From positions 1 through 13,077 of the forward strand of contig JAQTPO010000044.1 in assembly GCA_028712845.1 (NCBI GenBank): 13,077 nt of DNA, read 5' to 3'. Below the pieces are notes generated by a model, which searched no databases, had not been told where the DNA came from, and saw only the letters and a program-made list of their open reading frames with translations. This document shows positions 1 to 6,529 of this stretch, in pieces (position 1 is the first letter of the stretch; each line of letters begins with the position of its first letter). The position numbers and the translations under genes are program-made. The stretch comes from Dehalococcoidales bacterium. Lineage in GTDB: Bacteria; Chloroflexota; Dehalococcoidia; Dehalococcoidales; Fen-1064.

Positions 1-1
1 G

Positions 2-73
2 AGCCAGCGAAGAGAGTCGAACTCTTGACCGACGGTTTACGAAACCGCTGCTCTACCACTGAGCTACGCTGGC
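2..73 (-). tRNA. tRNA-Thr (anticodon CGU)
   Basis: The minus strand folds into a complete 72-nt cloverleaf. The acceptor stem is GCCAGCG paired with CGCTGGC, the D arm is GCTC/GAGC, the anticodon stem is GCGGT/ACCGT around loop TTCGTAA, and the T arm is AAGAG/CTCTT around TTCGACT. The anticodon CGT reads ACG threonine codons. The discriminator base is T. The window ends one base past it, so whether CCA is encoded cannot be judged. The gene diverges from ribF and has its own promoter at 91-119. Confidence 0.96.
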
Positions 74-90
74 AGGATGAACTATCTCAA

Positions 91-119
91 ATTATACCTG
101 ATTATGGCGTAATTGAAAA
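91..119 (-). promoter_or_regulatory. Promoter of the tRNA-Thr gene
   Basis: On the minus strand a perfect -10 hexamer TATAAT (96-91) lies 17 bp from a -35-like TTTTCA (119-114, 4 of 6 consensus bases). The -10 ends 17 nt before the tRNA 5' end, which fits a short leader. This is a sequence match only. Confidence 0.6.
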
Positions 120-140
120 ATGCTACGCCCAACGACTCAT

Positions 141-169
141 TTGATTCTACACAACCCTTATGATACGAT
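141..169 (+). promoter_or_regulatory. Possible promoter of the ribF-tyrS-serC-serA cluster
   Basis: TTGATT (141-146) and TACGAT (164-169) are separated by 17 bp and lie about 95 nt upstream of the ribF start. Each hexamer matches the sigma70 consensus at 4 of 6 positions, so this is a moderate candidate. A small hairpin (ACGAT/ATCGT) overlaps the -10. The rest of the 74-265 gap shows no gene. Confidence 0.35.
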
Positions 170-265
170 AAAATCGTTCGGGTCATCATATTGCTTGTCG
201 AGGCTCTCGGGCTTCTCTATCGTAATATCAAGGCTTAACGTATTCTCAGGACATCAGGAAAAGCT

Positions 266-1201
266 ATGCGGGTTGAAGAAGAACTGGCTCGGTTTTCACC
301 CCCGAAGGATACAATTTTTACCATCGGGGTGTTTGATGGTGTGCACCTGGGACATAAATTCCTGATTTCTAAACTGGTAGAACAGGCGCACAAGCAGAAT
401 TTATTGAGCGGCGTCGTCACCTTCCGTCAGCACCCGCGTGATTTATTCTCTCCTCGGTCTAAACTTCTCTACCTGGTCAGTATTGCGGAACGGGAGCAAC
501 TCCTCAAAAATGAAGGTGTCGATATTGTCGTCACTTTATCTTTTGATAAGGAACTGGCAAATCTCAGCGCACGTGACTTCATTAGCCTGCTGAAAAAACA
601 CCTTAAAATACGCGGTTTGATAATCGGTCCTGATTTTGCACTGGGCAAAAGCCGTGAAGGTAATGCCGAAACCCTCCGTTCGCTGGGAGAAGAAATGGGT
701 TTTAGTGTCAGCGTAGTTACCGCCCGGAAAATCAGCGGTGAAACCGCCAGCAGTACGGCTATCAGGCAGGCACTGGCAGAGGGCGATATGGAAAAGGTAA
801 CACGCCTGCTCGGTCGCCCCTTCAGTCTGCAAGGCAAGGTAACTAAAGGCGAGCATCGGGGCACCGGGATGGGTTTTCCTACTGTAAATCTGAGCATCGA
901 TGCAAAGAGAGCTATCCCGCCGGATGGCGTTTATGCCACCCGTGCTTATATCGGCAGTCAGGAATTTCAGGCGATGACAAATATCGGTAAACGTCCTACT
1001 TTTGGAGAAAACAACGAGCGTACCATCGAGTCTTACATTCTGAACTATAATCAGGATATTTACGGCAAAGACGTCAAAATAGAAATCATCCAGCGGCTCC
1101 GTGAGGAGAAGCGGTTTGATAGTATCGAAGAACTAAAACAGCAAATTGCCGAAGACGTGAAGCGCGGCGCAGAGATTCTGAGTATGCAAGGTAGAAAATA
1201 A
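266..1201 (+). CDS. ribF: Bifunctional riboflavin kinase / FMN adenylyltransferase
   Basis: This cytoplasmic enzyme phosphorylates riboflavin to FMN and then adenylylates FMN to FAD. The 311-residue product has the usual length of bacterial RibF. The N-terminal nucleotidyltransferase domain carries GVFDGVHLGH at residues 21-30, the family's ATP-binding signature. The C-terminal flavokinase domain, from about residue 185, carries HRGTGMGFPTVNL (197-209), followed by the expected NIGKRPTFG segment. The ATG at 266 is preceded by AGGA six nt away, and the FAD synthetase motif follows at the normal distance, so this start is well supported. The stop TAA lies one base before the tyrS ATG, so the two genes are almost certainly co-transcribed and probably translationally coupled. 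No FMN riboswitch-like structure was recognised upstream. Confidence 0.96.
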   Translation: MRVEEELARFSPPKDTIFTIGVFDGVHLGHKFLISKLVEQAHKQNLLSGVVTFRQHPRDLFSPRSKLLYLVSIAEREQLLKNEGVDIVVTLSFDKELANLSARDFISLLKKHLKIRGLIIGPDFALGKSREGNAETLRSLGEEMGFSVSVVTARKISGETASSTAIRQALAEGDMEKVTRLLGRPFSLQGKVTKGEHRGTGMGFPTVNLSIDAKRAIPPDGVYATRAYIGSQEFQAMTNIGKRPTFGENNERTIESYILNYNQDIYGKDVKIEIIQRLREEKRFDSIEELKQQIAEDVKRGAEILSMQGRK

Positions 1202-1202
1202 G

Positions 1203-2396
1203 ATGAGCGCAGATATGGATATGAGCCTCCTTTTGAAAAGAGGCGTTTCTGAAATCATTGTAGAAGAAGAACTGGTACAGTTACTCCGTAGCGGCAAGAA
1301 ACTAAGATTGAAGGAAGGGTTTGACCCCAGCTCCACCGATATCCACATGGGTCATATGGTAGGTTTGAGAAAACTGCGTCAGTTCCAGGAGCTTGGACAT
1401 CAGGTTGTCCTGATTGTGGGTGATTGGACGGCTCAGATTGGCGACCCCAGCGGCGCTTCTATCACCCGGCCGATGCTGACTGCAGAAAAGGTCAAAGAAA
1501 ACGCTGAAACCTATATGAAACAATTTTTCCGCGTGGTTGACCGTAGTAAGACGGAAGTGCGCTGGCAGAGCGAATGGTTCGGCAAATTTTCTCTGGCGGA
1601 TGTTATCAAGCTGACCAGTAAATTTACCGTGGCGCAATTCCTCGCCCGCGAGGATTTTAATAACCGCTTCAAAGCCGGTAAGCCGATTGCTATCACCGAA
1701 CTGCTTTATCCCCTGCTTCAAGCTTATGATTCTGTGGCAGTGCAATCTGATGTTGAATTTGGCGGGCAGGACCAGAAATTTAACTTTTTAGTAGGGAGAG
1801 AGCTTCAATTAATGATGGGGCAGAAACCCCAGCAGTGTTTTATGACGGCACTCCTGGTAGGCACCGACGGCGTTCATAAGATGAGCAAGAGCCTGGGCAA
1901 TTACATTGGGGTGGATGAACCGCCAAATGAGATTTACGGTAAGGTCATGGCACTGGCAGACAATATGATAATCCAGTATTTTGACCTGCTCACTAATGTT
2001 TCTGATAAAGAACTGGCAGAGTTCCGTCAGCAGCTTGCTAATAATGCCATCAACCCCATGACCCTGAAAAAGAGGCTGGCGGTAGAACTGGTGACCCAGT
2101 TGCATGGGCGTGAGGAAGCGGTGAAAGCGGATGAAAACTTTACTAAAGTCTTCCAGAAGCGTGAAATGCCCGAGGAGATAGAGGAAATAGAAATAGGTGC
2201 CGATGAAGATATCAGAGACGTCATCACACGGGCTAAGATTGCCAAAAGCCGCAGTGACGCCAGCCGTCTGTTACAGCAGGGCGCTATCAGCATCGACGGC
2301 GCTAAGATAACCAGTGGCAAGGTTTCCTGGCAGAATGGTAATATTGTTAAGGTAGGCAAACATCACTTTTTCAAAGCGGTTGTACGTAATAAATAA
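1203..2396 (+). CDS. tyrS: Tyrosyl-tRNA synthetase, TyrZ-like type
   Basis: The enzyme charges tRNA-Tyr with tyrosine in the cytoplasm. It is a class Ic synthetase of 397 residues, a typical length. The HIGH motif appears as HMGH (48-51), and the second ATP-binding motif is KMSKS (226-230). The segment VGDWTAQIGDPSG and the absence of the E. coli-type tyrosine-pocket wording place it with the TyrZ-like branch rather than E. coli TyrS. The last 60 or so residues form an S4 RNA-binding domain (from about 335), which contacts the tRNA. The start is one base after the ribF stop. No strong Shine-Dalgarno sequence is next to it, which fits coupling with ribF. A second ATG at 1215 is a possible alternative start. 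No T-box leader is present, as expected for an internal operon gene. Confidence 0.96.
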   Translation: MSADMDMSLLLKRGVSEIIVEEELVQLLRSGKKLRLKEGFDPSSTDIHMGHMVGLRKLRQFQELGHQVVLIVGDWTAQIGDPSGASITRPMLTAEKVKENAETYMKQFFRVVDRSKTEVRWQSEWFGKFSLADVIKLTSKFTVAQFLAREDFNNRFKAGKPIAITELLYPLLQAYDSVAVQSDVEFGGQDQKFNFLVGRELQLMMGQKPQQCFMTALLVGTDGVHKMSKSLGNYIGVDEPPNEIYGKVMALADNMIIQYFDLLTNVSDKELAEFRQQLANNAINPMTLKKRLAVELVTQLHGREEAVKADENFTKVFQKREMPEEIEEIEIGADEDIRDVITRAKIAKSRSDASRLLQQGAISIDGAKITSGKVSWQNGNIVKVGKHHFFKAVVRNK

Positions 2397-2408
2397 AGAG
2401 GAGAAAAG

Positions 2409-2528
2409 ATGGTCAACCTGCGTATCCTGATGGAAGCAGTCATCGACAACACTAAAACCATTATTCAGACGGATAATGATGTATTCCTTCTGACCGGCGC
2501 AGGTACGTTGGCTGGAAACAGCCGATAA
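2409..2528 (+). pseudogene. Remnant of a class V aminotransferase (serine-pyruvate/alanine-glyoxylate type)
   Basis: A 39-codon ORF begins with ATG seven or so bases after a strong GAGGAG site. It starts MVNLRI, the N-terminus I recall for Chloroflexota-type class V aminotransferases, where it continues PGPTP. It then jumps to a stretch ending QTDNDVFLLTGAGT, which matches that family's next strand and glycine-rich turn (typically QT-NDV-LLTGSGTGG). The PGPTP and INHRGPEF segments between these are missing, consistent with an in-frame loss of roughly 30 codons. After GAGT the frame is lost. Reading one frame over gives WLETADN, resembling the family's LEAAVVN. The rest of the gene, including the PLP lysine, is absent. 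An intact serC follows 79 bp later. The family assignment rests on remembered consensus, not a search. Confidence 0.7.
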
Positions 2529-2607
2529 TAGATGTTTCTCTATTTTAGATATCAGCTATAAGAAAAGAGCAACCAATTTAAAAAGAAATTAAATATGAGG
2601 TAATAAT

Positions 2608-3693
2608 ATGGTAAAAAGAAACGTCAATTTTAATCCCGGCCCGGCGGCGCTGCCGCTGGACGTTCTCAAGATTGTACAGGGAGAACTCCTCGATTACCAG
2701 GGCAGTGGAATGTCAATCCTGGAGAGTTCCCATCGCGCTAAAGAATTCGAAGCGGTCAATGACCAGGCAATCGCGCTGGTACGTGAACTGCTCGGAATCG
2801 GCGACAATTATCAGGTGTTATTCGTCGGTGGCGGGGCATCCACCCAGTTTGCTTTAGTACCCATGAATTTCGTCGGAGCCGGACAAACGGCCGCTTATGT
2901 GGACACCGGCGAATTTGCTATCAAGGCGATGAAGGAATGCCAGATTGTGGCTAAAGCGCATATGGCGTTTTCCTCCAAAGCAGAGAAATATTGTCGTGTG
3001 CCCAAGATGAATGAGATACAATATCCTGAAGATGTAGCTTATCTTCATATCTGCACGAACAACACCATCGAAGGGACCCAGTTCCAGGAAATTCCTGATA
3101 CCGGCAATGTCCCGCTGGTAGCGGATATGTCTTCGGATATCGCTTCACGACAGAGGGATTTCAAGAAGTTTTCCCTGATCTATGCCGGAGCACAGAAGAA
3201 CCTCGGCCCGGCGGGTGTGGCGCTGGTTATCATTCGTGATGATTTTCTGGCGAAAGCCAGAACCGGTTTACCCTCGATGTTAAGTTACAAAACATTCGCC
3301 GACAATAAATCGCTCTACAACACGCCGCCGGTCTTCGCGATTTACATCATGAAGCTGGTATTAGAATGGATCAAGAGCAAGGGCGGTATCGCCGGAGTTG
3401 AGAAGAACAACGTTGCCAAGAAAGATTTACTGTACAGCGCCATTGATGCCGCGCCCGATTTTTACAAAGGCACCGCCGAGAAGTCCAGCAGGAGCTGGAT
3501 GAACGTCACCATGCGTCTGCCCACGGAAGACCTGGAGAGCAAATTCGTTGCCGATGCCAAGAAGGAAGGCTTAGTGGGTTTGAAAGGGCACCGCTCCGTC
3601 GGAGGCATCCGCTTCTCGATCTATAACGCGGTGTCTCTCGAAGACATACAGAAGACAGTCGATTTTATGGGCAAGTTCCGTAAGACCGCTTAA
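2608..3693 (+). CDS. serC: Phosphoserine aminotransferase
   Basis: This PLP enzyme transfers the amino group of glutamate to 3-phosphohydroxypyruvate, giving phosphoserine, and usually acts likewise in pyridoxal phosphate synthesis in organisms that make PLP from 4-phosphoerythronate. The 361-residue length is canonical. The N-terminus reads NFNPGPAALP (7-16), and GGGASTQF (74-81) binds the cofactor phosphate. The PLP Schiff-base lysine is K197 in GAQKNLGPAG. The C-terminus has the phosphate-binding HRSVGGIRFSIYNA typical of SerC. The ATG at 2608 follows GAGG at seven nt. It lies 40 bp upstream of serA, the preceding enzyme of the same pathway. It sits just after the scar of a different class V aminotransferase and may have replaced it. 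Confidence 0.95.
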   Translation: MVKRNVNFNPGPAALPLDVLKIVQGELLDYQGSGMSILESSHRAKEFEAVNDQAIALVRELLGIGDNYQVLFVGGGASTQFALVPMNFVGAGQTAAYVDTGEFAIKAMKECQIVAKAHMAFSSKAEKYCRVPKMNEIQYPEDVAYLHICTNNTIEGTQFQEIPDTGNVPLVADMSSDIASRQRDFKKFSLIYAGAQKNLGPAGVALVIIRDDFLAKARTGLPSMLSYKTFADNKSLYNTPPVFAIYIMKLVLEWIKSKGGIAGVEKNNVAKKDLLYSAIDAAPDFYKGTAEKSSRSWMNVTMRLPTEDLESKFVADAKKEGLVGLKGHRSVGGIRFSIYNAVSLEDIQKTVDFMGKFRKTA

Positions 3694-3733
3694 ATCCGTG
3701 AAATAAATAAACTTAACAGGATGATGAAATAAA

Positions 3734-5311
3734 ATGTCTAGAGTATTAGCTACTGACGGCACTTCAGCAGAAGGCGTCGCGTGTATAAAAGAATGTGCTC
3801 AACTTGATATTAAACCCGCTCTGAAACCTGAAGAATTACTCGCTATTATCGGGGATTATGAAGCTCTGATTGTTCGTAGCTCCTCCCAGGTAACTGCCCA
3901 GGTGATTGAAGCAGGTAAAAAATTAATGGTCATTGGCCGGGCAGGTGTCGGCATCGATAATATCGATGTGAACGCGGCTACCCAGAAAGGTATCATTGTA
4001 GTCAATGCGCCTACCGGTAATACCATCTCCGCCGCTGAACATACCATCGGATTGATGATGTCGTTAGCCCGACACATACCCCAGGCGAATGCCTCTCTCA
4101 AAGGCGGGCAATGGCTGAAAAGTAAATACACCGGTATCGAAGTTAGAAACAAGACTCTCGGTATTATCGGTCTCGGCAATATCGGTGCGGCAGTAGCCCG
4201 GCGTGCCGAAGGTTTGGAGATGAAGGTCATTGCCTACGACCCCTTCGTCACGGCGGAACGCGCCAAGCAATTGCAGGTGACAATGGTTTCGCTGGAGGAG
4301 TTATTCAAAAAGTCGGATTTTATCACGATTCACACTCCTTTGAATGCGACCACCAAGGGAATCATCACCGAGAAAGAAATCGCTTTGATGAAACCCTCGG
4401 TTCGTATCATAAATTGCGCCCGCGGCGGCTTGATTGACGAAGAGTTGCTTGCCAGAGCAATCACGGAGAAGAAGATTGCCGGCGCTGCCATCGATGTCTT
4501 TACTAAAGAGCCCACTACCGAAAGTCCGCTCTTCGGCAAAGACAATATCATTGTCACACCCCATCTAGGTGCTTCCACGGCGGAAGCTCAGGTGACGGCG
4601 GCGAAAGATGTGGCAGAACAGATTGTGGATGTCCTTAACGGCAAACCGGCCCGTTATGCGGTCAATATCCCGTTTGTGGCGGCAGAAACTTTTGCCGTGC
4701 TCGCTCCGTTTATGAAGACGGCTTCCGTTGCCGGTAAATTATTGAGTCAACTGGTCGAAGGTCAAATCAAAGCCATCCGCATCAAATACGATGGTGAAAT
4801 CGCCAATTATGACACTGCCATTCTCAAGGCTTCCGTATTGAATGGTTTGCTGGAAGCAATCAGTGATGAGCGTGTCAATCTGGTCAATGCCAATGTGGTG
4901 GCGAACCGCCGTGGTATCGGTGTGGTGGAAGAGAAGAATGCCACCTGTGAAAACTATACCAGCCTGGTCACGCTCGTTGCGACCTCAACGAAAGGAACTA
5001 CCACGGTAGCGGCTACCGTCTTGCGAGGTGAAGCGCATATCGTGCGTGTCAATGATTATTGGTTGGACATCGTGCCGTCAGGTGATTATTTCCTGTTCAG
5101 CGACCATATGGACCGCCCGGGTATTATCGGCGCGGTGGGTAATATTACCGGCAGTGCTAATATCAATATCCACTCCATGCATGTCAGCCGGTTAAAGCCG
5201 AGGGGACAGGCGCTGATGATACTGGCGCTGGATGAACCCTTGCCCGATAAAGTACTCAATCAAATCCAAGCTATTCCTGACATCACCAGTGCTAAACTGG
5301 TAAAAATATAA
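3734..5311 (+). CDS. serA: D-3-phosphoglycerate dehydrogenase, long ACT-containing form
   Basis: The enzyme oxidises 3-phosphoglycerate to 3-phosphohydroxypyruvate with NAD, the first step of serine synthesis. At 525 residues it is the long form. The NAD-binding Rossmann motif is GIIGLGNIG (143-151). The catalytic set is R230 (NCARGG), E259 (TKEP) and H277 (PHLGAST). An allosteric substrate-binding (ASB) domain occupies roughly 315-450. A C-terminal ACT domain (about 453-525) contains HMDRPGIIGAVG, the usual serine-sensing module, so feedback inhibition by serine is plausible. The ATG at 3734 sits 12 or so bases after AGGA. An upstream ATGATG pair at 3721 leads immediately to a stop and is not the start. 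No serB-type phosphatase is visible in the window. Confidence 0.96.
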   Translation: MSRVLATDGTSAEGVACIKECAQLDIKPALKPEELLAIIGDYEALIVRSSSQVTAQVIEAGKKLMVIGRAGVGIDNIDVNAATQKGIIVVNAPTGNTISAAEHTIGLMMSLARHIPQANASLKGGQWLKSKYTGIEVRNKTLGIIGLGNIGAAVARRAEGLEMKVIAYDPFVTAERAKQLQVTMVSLEELFKKSDFITIHTPLNATTKGIITEKEIALMKPSVRIINCARGGLIDEELLARAITEKKIAGAAIDVFTKEPTTESPLFGKDNIIVTPHLGASTAEAQVTAAKDVAEQIVDVLNGKPARYAVNIPFVAAETFAVLAPFMKTASVAGKLLSQLVEGQIKAIRIKYDGEIANYDTAILKASVLNGLLEAISDERVNLVNANVVANRRGIGVVEEKNATCENYTSLVTLVATSTKGTTTVAATVLRGEAHIVRVNDYWLDIVPSGDYFLFSDHMDRPGIIGAVGNITGSANINIHSMHVSRLKPRGQALMILALDEPLPDKVLNQIQAIPDITSAKLVKI

Positions 5312-5361
5312 ATCAGGCTTAGATACTTGTTAATAGATTAAAATATTTAGGAGGCTGCCCA

Positions 5362-6150
5362 ATGGAGTACGAAGACCTATTGCTGGAAAAGAAAGACCAT
5401 GTTGCCATCATCACGCTGAATGTCCCTCAGAAGCTCAATTCTATTACCCGGACAATGAGCCAGAGTCTGGCAAAGGTTACTGCAGATATTGCTCTTGATG
5501 ATGATGTAAGAGTAGTGATAGTTACAGGAGCAGGACGTGGTTTCTGCTCCGGAGCCGATGTTACGATGATGGCTAACCGCGGTAGTGCCCAGTCCCGTTT
5601 CGATGGTATTCAAGTAACCGGTTTTCCCCATTATGATGTCTTCCCCAAATTGTGTAAACCCGTCATCGCCGCTATCAACGGTCCCTGTGTGGGCGGCGGC
5701 ATTTCTCTGGCATTGAGTTGCGATATCAGAATTTGCAACGAGACCGCCAAATTCGGTGTGGCTCAGGTAGCGCGGGCACTGGTGCCTGATTACGGTTTAA
5801 CTCTCTACCTGCCGTTAGCAGTCGGTGTTTCCCGCGCTTCTGAATTGATGTACACTGCGGAAATTATCGGTGCTGCTGAAGCCGAGAAACTGGGCATTGT
5901 CAGCAAAGTTGTCCCGGCGGACAAATTGATGTCAGTCGCGATGGAACTGGCAAACAAGATTGCCCAACAACCACCTTACTCGGTGGAGCTGAGCAAGAAA
6001 ATGGTCTGGCGTACGCTTCTGGAAAACCTCAACCGTCAGGTTGACCTGGAATCATGGGCAACGCACATATGCGCCGGGACAGAAGACCATAAAGCCAGCG
6101 TGCAGGCTTTCCTGAACAAGCAACCCATCCCAAAGTATATGGGGAAATAA
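5362..6150 (+). CDS. Enoyl-CoA hydratase/isomerase (crotonase) family protein lacking the catalytic glutamates
   Basis: This is a crotonase-fold protein of 262 residues, the normal subunit size. The oxyanion-hole segments are present: GRGFCSGADV (59-67) and INGPCVGGGISLAL (105-118). Aligned by eye to rat mitochondrial hydratase, E144 of GGGCEL falls on S115 and E164 of FGQPE falls on Q135, so neither classical hydratase glutamate is present. It should therefore bind an acyl-CoA thioester, but simple hydration of enoyl-CoA is doubtful. Isomerase, decarboxylase, hydrolase or a degenerate role are all possible. The substrate cannot be assigned. An ideal AGGAGG site seven nt before the ATG at 5362 fixes the start. 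It is the last gene of the serine cluster, 50 bp after serA and just before a strong terminator. No fatty-acid oxidation genes are nearby. Confidence 0.85.
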   Translation: MEYEDLLLEKKDHVAIITLNVPQKLNSITRTMSQSLAKVTADIALDDDVRVVIVTGAGRGFCSGADVTMMANRGSAQSRFDGIQVTGFPHYDVFPKLCKPVIAAINGPCVGGGISLALSCDIRICNETAKFGVAQVARALVPDYGLTLYLPLAVGVSRASELMYTAEIIGAAEAEKLGIVSKVVPADKLMSVAMELANKIAQQPPYSVELSKKMVWRTLLENLNRQVDLESWATHICAGTEDHKASVQAFLNKQPIPKYMGK

Positions 6151-6189
6151 ACGGAGAAACACTAAAAATTTAGAAATATCAAATAGTGA

Positions 6190-6226
6190 GGGGGTTGGGT
6201 TGCTGTAACCCAACCCCCTTTTCTTT
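6190..6226 (+). terminator. Rho-independent terminator of the ribF-to-crotonase cluster
   Basis: A perfect 12-bp stem (GGGGGTTGGGTT at 6190-6201 with AACCCAACCCCC at 6207-6218) closes a 5-nt loop and is followed by TTTTCTTT. It lies 40 bp after the crotonase stop. Confidence 0.93.
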
Positions 6227-6240
6227 GGAAAGAAAAATAA

Positions 6241-6425
6241 CCATTGCGAGACTCCGATATAATCGGGGGCGTGGCAATCTGACGCCGCAGTGTCATTCCT
6301 GCGAAGCTTGCCCCGTACTCGATACGGGGGCAGGAATCCAGCGTGACAATGGACTTATGCAAAAGAGAGATTGCTTCGGGTACGGAGTTTACCCTGAGTA
6401 AAACCGAAGGGTAACCTCGCAATGG
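6241..6425. repeat. 185-bp MITE-like element with 10-bp inverted ends
   Basis: The element starts CCATTGCGAG (6241-6250) and ends with its exact reverse complement CTCGCAATGG (6416-6425). Inside are further palindromic modules. ATTCCTGC and GCAGGAAT flank CCCCGTA-ctcga-TACGGGG (about 6294-6338), and CCGATATAATCGGGG lies near the left end. No ORF of note and no transposase is present. Flanking target duplication is not convincing (at most AA). Related modules recur at 12335-12409. It fills most of the 379-bp gap between the crotonase gene and dnaE. It is probably a non-autonomous or dispersed palindromic repeat, possibly transcribed as a structured RNA. Confidence 0.7.
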
Positions 6426-6487
6426 AACAAGTAACTGTAAGCAAACGAAAACATTTATTGTATTTAATATTTGTTCTGAAATGTCTG

Positions 6488-6496
6488 TGTTATAAT
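6488..6496 (+). promoter_or_regulatory. Extended -10 promoter of the dnaE cluster
   Basis: TGTTATAAT is a perfect extended -10 element (TGn plus TATAAT at 6491-6496), 33 nt upstream of the dnaE start. No good -35 hexamer is seen at 16-18 bp, which an extended -10 tolerates. The preceding 60 bp are AT-rich. Confidence 0.6.
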
Positions 6497-6529
6497 AATC
6501 TGGCAAGCGTTTTTGCTTAAGGAAAATTC

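Noticed and set aside
2529..2607. Possible separate promoter for serC (TATAAG near 2562)
   Set aside because: The paired -35 candidate TTTCTC is poor, and the AT-rich gap is explained by decay of the aminotransferase remnant.
6186..6401. 71-residue plus-strand frame over the terminator and repeat
   Set aside because: It is formed entirely from the terminator hairpin and palindromic repeat, with no ribosome binding site or protein-like pattern.
6440..6480. Imperfect inverted repeat (ACATTTA and TAATATTTGT) upstream of dnaE as an operator
   Set aside because: The match is loose in an AT-rich stretch and fits no regulator site I can name.
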